Both the position numbers and the translations under genes were made by a program. A stretch of DNA of 57,345 bases from an uncultured Myxococcales bacterium (GTDB lineage: Bacteria; Myxococcota_A; UBA9042; DTJE01): the NCBI GenBank assembly GCA_937975765.1, contig CALJUR010000125.1, positions 1-57,345 on the forward strand. The letters run 5' to 3'. Positions within the stretch are counted from its first letter, which is position 1; each line of letters begins with the position of its first letter. The notes beneath the pieces are model-generated. The model searched no databases. It was not told the DNA's origin and saw only the letters and a list, made by a program, of their open reading frames with translations. Positions 52,582 to 57,345 of this stretch are shown here, one piece after another.

Positions 52582-53781
52582 CTACCGTTCCTTCACCGAC
52601 CGCGCCAGCCGGATGCCGTTGCCGGGGCCGCGGTTCCTCGGGTCGGCCCAGTCGCGGCTGACCGCCCGCACGCCGAGCGGGTTGTAGTTGAACGCCCCCC
52701 CGCGGCGCACCCGGTACGGCCCGCCCGGCACGACCCACGCGCTGCCGTCCTGCGGCGCCAGCGAGTACGAGTCGTGGTACACGTCCGCCACCCACTCCGC
52801 GACGTTGCCGGCGAAATCGCACACCCCCTGCTGCGACAGCCTGCCCGGCCGCCCGCACACCGGCTCCGTCCCGTTCTTCCCGCAGCCGCCGGCGGCCTCG
52901 TACGCGTCGCCGTCCTCCGAGCCGCCCTCCTCCGCGATGCCGTCCCACGAGTTCGCCAGGTCGCAGTCCGGTGCCTCGTCGCCCCACGGGTACGCCTGCA
53001 GGTGCCCCTCGCTGCGGGCCGCGAACTCCCACTCCGCCTCCGACGGCAGCCGCCCGCCCGCCCACGCCGCGAACTGCTGCGCCTGGAACCAGTCCACGCA
53101 GTTGATCGGATGGCCCTCGCGCCCGACCTCGGCCCAGTTGCACCTCGCCGTGACCCCGGGCAGCCCGCACGCCCCCGCGTACACGCACTCCCGGTACTGC
53201 CGCACCGTCACTTCCGATCGCGACACCTGGAAGTCCGCCACCTTCACGCGCCGGTGCGGGTGCCGGTTCGCGGCGCCGGCGTTCGCCCCCATCGAGAACG
53301 TCGCGCCCCGGATCCCCACCCATTGCACCCGGTCGTCCCGCAGCGCCTCCCTCGCCTCGCCCGCGCACGGCCCCCCCGGCGCCCGCGCCAGGTACCCCCG
53401 CCACGCCGCCGCCGTCCCGTCCTCGCGCACCGCCTCGCACTCCGACAGCGCGTCCCCCCTGGCCCGCGCCTCGACCGCGCACGGCCCCTTCGGGTTCGCG
53501 CCCAGGTATCGCGTCCACCCCTCCCGCGTGTCCTCGGCCCGCGTCTTCGCGCACACCGCGTGCCGGTCCATCGCGTCCAGCGCCCTCTCCAGGCACGCCC
53601 CCGCCGGGAACTCCGCCAGGTACGTCCGCCACGCGCGCTCCTGGTCCAGCGCCGTCGCGACCTCGCAGGCCCACAACTCGGCCCGCCGGGGCCGCTCCAT
53701 CCCGAACCACCCGATCGCCGCCGCGACGACCGCTGCCCCCGCCAGCACGATCGCCGCGTCCCGGTTCGCCCGCCGCCCCAT
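52582..53781 (-). CDS. Membrane-anchored FGE-sulfatase-domain protein
   Basis: 399 aa. One N-terminal membrane helix (9-28) is followed by a Cys-containing segment with three repeats of about 36 residues (W-x2-YL-x4-P-x-GPC). The FGE-sulfatase domain (about 150-399) has MGANAGAANRHPHRRVKVADF, PINCVDWFQAQQFAAWAGGRLPSEAEWEFAAR and GNVAEWVADVY. The catalytic Cys pair of true formylglycine-generating enzymes is not conserved: the end reads NGIRLARS where FGE has GFRCA. It is more likely a binding domain than a sulfatase activator. The reading frame is open upstream, but ATG 53781 lies just after the promoter. Confidence 0.85.
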   Translation of the reverse strand: MGRRANRDAAIVLAGAAVVAAAIGWFGMERPRRAELWACEVATALDQERAWRTYLAEFPAGACLERALDAMDRHAVCAKTRAEDTREGWTRYLGANPKGPCAVEARARGDALSECEAVREDGTAAAWRGYLARAPGGPCAGEAREALRDDRVQWVGIRGATFSMGANAGAANRHPHRRVKVADFQVSRSEVTVRQYRECVYAGACGLPGVTARCNWAEVGREGHPINCVDWFQAQQFAAWAGGRLPSEAEWEFAARSEGHLQAYPWGDEAPDCDLANSWDGIAEEGGSEDGDAYEAAGGCGKNGTEPVCGRPGRLSQQGVCDFAGNVAEWVADVYHDSYSLAPQDGSAWVVPGGPYRVRRGGAFNYNPLGVRAVSRDWADPRNRGPGNGIRLARSVKER

Positions 53782-53803
53782 CACCGCCCCCGCTTCCACC
53801 CGC

Positions 53804-53832
53804 AGTATTCGTGGGTTGCCGCCACCGGTCAA
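53804..53832 (-). promoter_or_regulatory. Candidate promoter of the FGE-like gene
   Basis: TTGACC and AATACT are spaced exactly 17 bp apart; the start would be near 53797, 16 nt before ATG 53781. Confidence 0.55.
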
Positions 53833-53859
53833 GAATGCGTCCCGCCGCGCTCCGGCTCC

Positions 53860-53888
53860 TTGACGCCCCCATCCCCGGGGGGTATACC
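53860..53888 (+). promoter_or_regulatory. Candidate promoter of the 53980 lipoprotein gene
   Basis: TTGACG and TATACC are spaced exactly 17 bp apart; the start near 53895 leaves an 85-nt leader to ATG 53980. Confidence 0.55.
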
Positions 53889-53979
53889 CCGGTGCAACGG
53901 GTGATTTCGGGCTCCTGGACCGGGCGTGTCGGCGACGCGTCCCGGGGATCGCCCTTTCCATCCACGCGGGGGTGACAAG

Positions 53980-55290
53980 ATGAGGAACGCGAAGATCCTG
54001 GGCCTGATCCTGGTGACCGTGCTGCTGGCGGGGCTGGGCTGCTGCAAGGGAAACCGCGCGGCCGCGGGCGGGTCCGTCGAGGGCATCTACAAGGACGTCC
54101 AGTCCGCCCTGGACACCGTCTCGGTCTTCGAGAAGCGGACCGCCATCACGAAGAAGTTCGAGATCGAGCCCGCCCGGCAGGACATCCCCGACCTGGACGA
54201 CTGGACCCTCCGGCCTTCCTGCGGCTATGGGTACCGGACACAGCCCCTGGATCCCAAGACCGCGAACGCGCCCGAGAACGCCCTGAGGCCGAAGATCCAC
54301 GGCTTCCTGGACGTGTCGTACACGTGCGCCGATGCGGGGGCCAAGGGCCTCGCGGACCTGAAGGCGGCGGCGTGGGCATCCTCGATGGTCGGCTGGTCCG
54401 ACGCCGACGCGGCAAGGGCCGACGGCATGCGCACGTCCGCGGCCCTGGCCACCAGGGCCAGCGCCGGGATGGCCGCCGCGGGCCTGTTCGGCCTGGACTT
54501 CAACCCCCTGAAGTGCGCCGCCCAGCGGGCCTCGATCGCGGGCGAATCGCAGTTGTTCGACCTGCAACTGGCCTGCCGGAAGTTCGGCCAGGCGTACAAG
54601 CCCGACTGGATTGCTGCCCAGCGCGCGCCCATCGCCAAGGCCCTGACCGAGGCCACGAAGGAACTGAACCGCAAGCGCAGCGCCTCCGGCGTCACGGACG
54701 AGTCCGTGCAGCGGTGCGGCGCCCCGCTGGCCGAGAAGGTCGAGGCGATCCCCGCCACGGTGGAGTTCCAGGCGGGCGCGCCGGTGACGGTCTACGGCCT
54801 GGGCGTGCTGAAGGGCGAGACCCTCCAGGTGTCGGTCGAGCCGATCGACGGCACCGGCCCGGGCGCGATGCTGGCCGTGTACCAGAACGGCTGCGAGGAC
54901 CAGGTCCAGCGCGGCTGGGGCCGCGTCCAGTTCCGCGTGGGCGAGGACGGCGTCTTCCCGCTGGCGGTCACGCTGCCGGCCTCCACCAACCCGTCGCTGC
55001 GGTACAAGGTCACCATCGAGACCGACGGGCGCGGCCTGATGCCGGCCGATCGCCGGAAGGAAGTCGCCGAGTTCGCGGCGTGGGCGCAGAAGATCCTGTC
55101 CGACGACGTCGCGATGTCCGACTTCCTGCGCTTCCGGGACGGCGCCGACCTGGCGTGCGCGCGCGCTGCGCTGCTGGACGACAAGGCCAGCATCCGGAAC
55201 CTGCTGTTCGGCAACGCCCTGGACGAGTGCCTGGGCGTGCTGGACGGCCTGGTCCAGAAGCGCCTGGCCGCGAAGGAGATCGAGGACTGA
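53980..55290 (+). CDS. Orphan lipoprotein, mixed helical and beta domains
   Basis: 436 aa from ATG 53980. The lipoprotein signal ends GLGCC (Cys 21). Residues 25-200 are mostly helical with an Ala-rich stretch (ALATRASAGMAAAGLFGLDF). Residues about 235-330 form a beta-sandwich-like module (VEFQAGAPVTVYGLGVLKGETLQVSVEP, FPLAVTLPASTNPSLRYKVTIE) with a possible disulfide. The C-terminus is helical (FLRFRDGADLACARAALLDD). I do not recognise the family. A hybrid of a helical recruitment part and a pre-peptidase-like beta domain is the closest description. Confidence 0.75.
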   Translation: MRNAKILGLILVTVLLAGLGCCKGNRAAAGGSVEGIYKDVQSALDTVSVFEKRTAITKKFEIEPARQDIPDLDDWTLRPSCGYGYRTQPLDPKTANAPENALRPKIHGFLDVSYTCADAGAKGLADLKAAAWASSMVGWSDADAARADGMRTSAALATRASAGMAAAGLFGLDFNPLKCAAQRASIAGESQLFDLQLACRKFGQAYKPDWIAAQRAPIAKALTEATKELNRKRSASGVTDESVQRCGAPLAEKVEAIPATVEFQAGAPVTVYGLGVLKGETLQVSVEPIDGTGPGAMLAVYQNGCEDQVQRGWGRVQFRVGEDGVFPLAVTLPASTNPSLRYKVTIETDGRGLMPADRRKEVAEFAAWAQKILSDDVAMSDFLRFRDGADLACARAALLDDKASIRNLLFGNALDECLGVLDGLVQKRLAAKEIED

Positions 55291-55350
55291 TCGGCGCCCG
55301 GTCCGCCGCGGCCGCCTGGTTCGCACGGGCTCTTCCGGCCACTCCCGCCC

Positions 55351-56016
55351 CTACGTCCCGCACGCCTCGACTTCCATCACCTGGCACGAATAGAAGGCGG
55401 CTCGCACCTCGATCGCCTGCGGCGGCAAGGACGTATCCGCCGAGAGCGTCTCCGGCGCGAAGGTCGCGTCCAGCCGGAACTCGAAGGTCGTCGGCCCCGC
55501 GGCATCCACCAGCAGCACGCCCCCCGTCGGGGAGTACGCCCACTCGCGCGTCCGGTCGGCCAGATCGCACCCGGTGTTGCAGCCGTAACGGTAGAACCAC
55601 GCGCGGGTCCGCTCCTTCAGCGGGATCCGGCTGGCCGTGACCAGTTTCTCCAGGTCGTCCAGCGCGATTTCGACCTTCAGCGAGTGCCGGCAGCTGGCCG
55701 TCACGAGGTGGCCGGGCAGGTCCGTTTCGATGAACCCGGCCGTGATCTCGATCCCGCCGGGGTGCACCGGGTCCCGTGCGAAGCAGGAGTCGCCGTCGCC
55801 GCCCGCGCCGTCCTCTTCCGGCGACCGGCACGCGAACGTCCCGATGGCCGCCGCCGTCTTCGCGAGGCTCCCGTCCAGGTACACCGCGACGTCGGCCGCG
55901 TCCCCGACGCACTCCAGGACCGTGGTCAGGCTGGAACAGTTGCGCCGGAATCCCGCGTCGTCCCCGCACCCCGCCGCCGCAAGGACCGCCGCCACGATGG
56001 CCGCGTGCCGCCCCAT
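55351..56016 (-). CDS. Small orphan lipoprotein
   Basis: 221 aa from ATG 56016 with GGAAGGA upstream. The signal ends AAAGC (Cys 17). The remainder has about eight Cys and alternating strands (ADVAVYLDG, GIEITAGFIETDLPG, TFEFRLDATFAPETL), so a disulfide-stabilised beta-sandwich is likely. No family recognised. TTGTCG-N17-TAGCAT at 56082-56054 is a fair promoter for it. It converges on the 53980 gene. Confidence 0.75.
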   Translation of the reverse strand: MGRHAAIVAAVLAAAGCGDDAGFRRNCSSLTTVLECVGDAADVAVYLDGSLAKTAAAIGTFACRSPEEDGAGGDGDSCFARDPVHPGGIEITAGFIETDLPGHLVTASCRHSLKVEIALDDLEKLVTASRIPLKERTRAWFYRYGCNTGCDLADRTREWAYSPTGGVLLVDAAGPTTFEFRLDATFAPETLSADTSLPPQAIEVRAAFYSCQVMEVEACGT

Positions 56017-56053
56017 TCCTTCCCCCCCGACGATCGCGCAGGTTCCTGGCTGG

Positions 56054-56082
56054 ATGCTACGCGGTCGCGCGCGCCGCGACAA
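56054..56082 (-). promoter_or_regulatory. Candidate promoter of the small orphan lipoprotein
   Basis: TTGTCG and TAGCAT are spaced 17 bp apart, 38 bp before the ATG at 56016. Confidence 0.4.
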
Positions 56083-56105
56083 TGACCGGTGCAATCGCAT
56101 GCCCA

Positions 56106-56132
56106 TGTAGGGCGGGGGCCCTGTCCCCCGCC
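56106..56132. repeat. 27-bp GC-rich palindromic repeat, copy C
   Basis: TGTAGGGCGGGGGCCCTG plus TCCCCCGCC, one mismatch to copy A. It lies between the orphan lipoprotein promoter and the helical orphan gene, transcribed from neither obvious start. Confidence 0.7.
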
Positions 56133-56206
56133 ACCCGGGCGGATTCCTCCCCCGGGCTTTGTGCGGTGCGTTGCGGTCCGTGGGAAGGGATCGACCCGGC
56201 AGGCGT

Positions 56207-56926
56207 TCACGCGGCGACGGTGACCGGCGGCTTCGCGTCATCCTTCCGCGCCTCCGTCGCGGCCCCGGTCGGGGCGGCCTCCGTCCCCGTCCCCTTCGCG
56301 TCCTTCGCGGTCGGGGCCAGGTCCGGGAACAGCGCCTCGGCCTGCGCCTTGTCGCGCAGCCGCACCCGCACCGCCGCCCAGGCCAGCCGGAACTCCTCGA
56401 CCAGCGCCTCCTTCGCGGCCTGCTTGGTGATCACCGTCTTCCGCAGCGTCCCCTTGGCCTGGCGCCACTCCGCCAGCGCCTTCCGGGCCGCCTCCCCGGC
56501 GTCCGCGACCGCCTTCCCTTGAGCCTCCATCCCCGGCATCGCCGCCAGCGCCTCGGCCAGCCCCTGCACCCGGTCCGCCATCGTCTCGCGCCGGGCGTTC
56601 AGCATCCCCCGGGTCCCCTCCGGGAACGCCATCCGGTAGGGTGCGCGGGCCGGGTCCCCGTCGGCCGCCGCCAGGACGACCGCCCGGGCCTTCCGCACCG
56701 CCTGCTGCACCGTCCCCTCCGCGTCCACCAGCGCCATGCGCATCACCCGTTCCCGCACCTTCGCCTGGAGGGCCTCCTCCGCGGCCCCCTTCAGCGTCCC
56801 GGCCGCCCCCTCCAGGGCCGGCGCCAGGTCGGCGGCGCGCGCATCGCCCTGCAGCCGCTGCGCGCACAGCTCCGCCTTCATCTCCAGCACTTCCGGTTTC
56901 CAGCTGACCATCGGGATTCTCGTCAT
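56207..56926 (-). CDS. Helical orphan protein
   Basis: 239 aa from ATG 56926, with GGGGAGG 9 bases upstream. It has no signal peptide, membrane helix or Cys cluster (one Cys only). The sequence is Ala/Glu/Lys-rich and predicted all-helical, with heptad-like patches (AAEEALQAKVRERVMRMALV, ITKQAAKEALVEEFRLAWAA). The last 35 residues are a disordered Pro/Ala/Lys tail. No family recognised. The basal repeat of helix-turn-helix units suggests a coiled bundle, perhaps a phage-like or scaffold protein. Confidence 0.7.
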   Translation of the reverse strand: MTRIPMVSWKPEVLEMKAELCAQRLQGDARAADLAPALEGAAGTLKGAAEEALQAKVRERVMRMALVDAEGTVQQAVRKARAVVLAAADGDPARAPYRMAFPEGTRGMLNARRETMADRVQGLAEALAAMPGMEAQGKAVADAGEAARKALAEWRQAKGTLRKTVITKQAAKEALVEEFRLAWAAVRVRLRDKAQAEALFPDLAPTAKDAKGTGTEAAPTGAATEARKDDAKPPVTVAA

Positions 56927-57345
56927 GATCGCGTCCTCCCCTGCATCCGGTCACCCCCCATCGGGTGCCGGTTCCGGGGGGACAGACGGGGGGTGAGAGA
57001 AAAGGATCAACGGGGGGCAAAAAAAAGTTTCAGCAGCCTGATGGCGCCGATGAAGTGCCGGGAATCATGCGGATTGAAGGCGATGGCGCCGATGGGGACC
57101 GGCGCGGGTAGCGGGGGCGGGGGATGGCGGAATCGGGGGGAGCGGGCGGGTTCCGGCGAGAGGCGAAGGAACCTTCGACGAGCCTCTGCACGCGATCGAG
57201 GATCCGGATGGCCCCATCCGGCAGGCCCGGCGTGTGTCGGACGCGAGGAACGGTGACGTTTTCGCGAATCACAGCCTTCCAGGGCAGCCGGATACTAACC
57301 CGGGCGGATAATACATGACAGTCTGGGGCCCGCTGTGATACAGTT
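56927..57345. other. Apparently non-coding stretch at the window end
   Basis: 419 bp upstream of the helical orphan gene without a supportable ORF. It holds an 8-A tract at 57019-57026, a direct repeat GATGGCGCCGATG at 57040-57052 and 57082-57094 (42 bp apart), and GGATAATAC near 57306, a possible -10 reading out of the window. Short ORFs on either strand (for example 57030-57272 minus) have no ribosome site and shadow-like composition. Confidence 0.4.

Noticed and set aside
51685..53904. 739-residue plus-strand ORF opposite the CDGSH and FGE-like genes
   Set aside because: Arg/Pro/Ala-rich shadow; the minus-strand frames encode recognisable domains.
57030..57272. 80-residue minus-strand ORF at the window end
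   Set aside because: No ribosome site, Pro/Ser/Arg-rich shadow composition, no family.
57007..57294. Protein-like minus-strand reading (AFNPHDSRHF, IGAI repeated)
   Set aside because: The frame has no ATG, GTG or TTG between its stops, so it cannot be a complete gene; the repeat is explained by the 13-bp direct repeat.

Overview
The window is very GC-rich DNA, densely packed with genes, from a Gram-negative bacterium. The outer membrane is implied by a TamB/Omp85 pair, an OmpA-type protein, a beta-barrel protein ending in Phe and about eight lipoproteins with clear lipoboxes. The gene mix points to an uncultured relative of the Myxococcota (old Deltaproteobacteria): a Ser/Thr kinase with an N-terminal zinc ribbon, calpain-like and neutral-ceramidase-like enzymes, a Cys-rich lipoprotein with an Asp-rich N-terminus, a formylglycine-enzyme-like protein and bacterial microcompartment vertex proteins. 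This placement is an inference from gene content; no rRNA is present.

Layout. 1-2.3 kb (minus strand): comM then recA, cut by the window edge. 2.5-11.5 kb: tamB and a long Omp85/TamA-like protein, converging on an rluB-like pseudouridine synthase. 11.5-13.1 kb: an operon of one SRPBCC-like gene and three tandem EutN/CcmL (BMC-P) genes. 13.2-19.5 kb: an FG-GAP lipoprotein, a PflX-like radical SAM gene with no canonical start codon, a C4 zinc-ribbon coiled-coil protein, a CAU-anticodon tRNA with its own terminator and a DHH phosphoesterase. 19.5-27.4 kb: ACT-domain protein, grpE, a degenerate M20-like protein, a Tat-exported molybdoenzyme, an inositol-monophosphatase/ADP-ribosylglycohydrolase fusion and a neutral-ceramidase-like lipoprotein. 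27.5-30.8 kb: pyrF-pyrK-pyrD-pyrE, with a small inverted-repeat element between pyrD and pyrE. 30.9-38.1 kb: a beta-helix lipoprotein and a calpain-like protease on the minus strand, then a GH5 lipoprotein and an outer-membrane barrel on the plus strand. 38.1-44.5 kb: exported superoxide dismutase, gdhA, a receiver/PPDK-N protein and an MBL-fold hydrolase. 44.5-50.2 kb: a four-gene minus-strand operon (vWA protein, OmpA-like protein, Ser/Thr kinase, lipoprotein). 50.2-57 kb: Cys-rich lipoprotein, double-CDGSH protein, FGE-like protein, two orphan lipoproteins and a helical orphan.

How the genes fit together. The clearest units are pyrimidine synthesis (pyrFKDE), outer-membrane biogenesis (tamB plus Omp85), recombination (comM-recA), the BMC vertex operon and the envelope kinase operon. 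A ceramidase-like lipoprotein and an endoglycoceramidase-like GH5 lipoprotein with an adjoining barrel suggest scavenging of eukaryotic-type glycosphingolipids. Two small repeat families are scattered between genes: a 24-bp inverted-repeat element (two intact copies, one decayed) and a 27-bp GC-rich palindrome (three copies).
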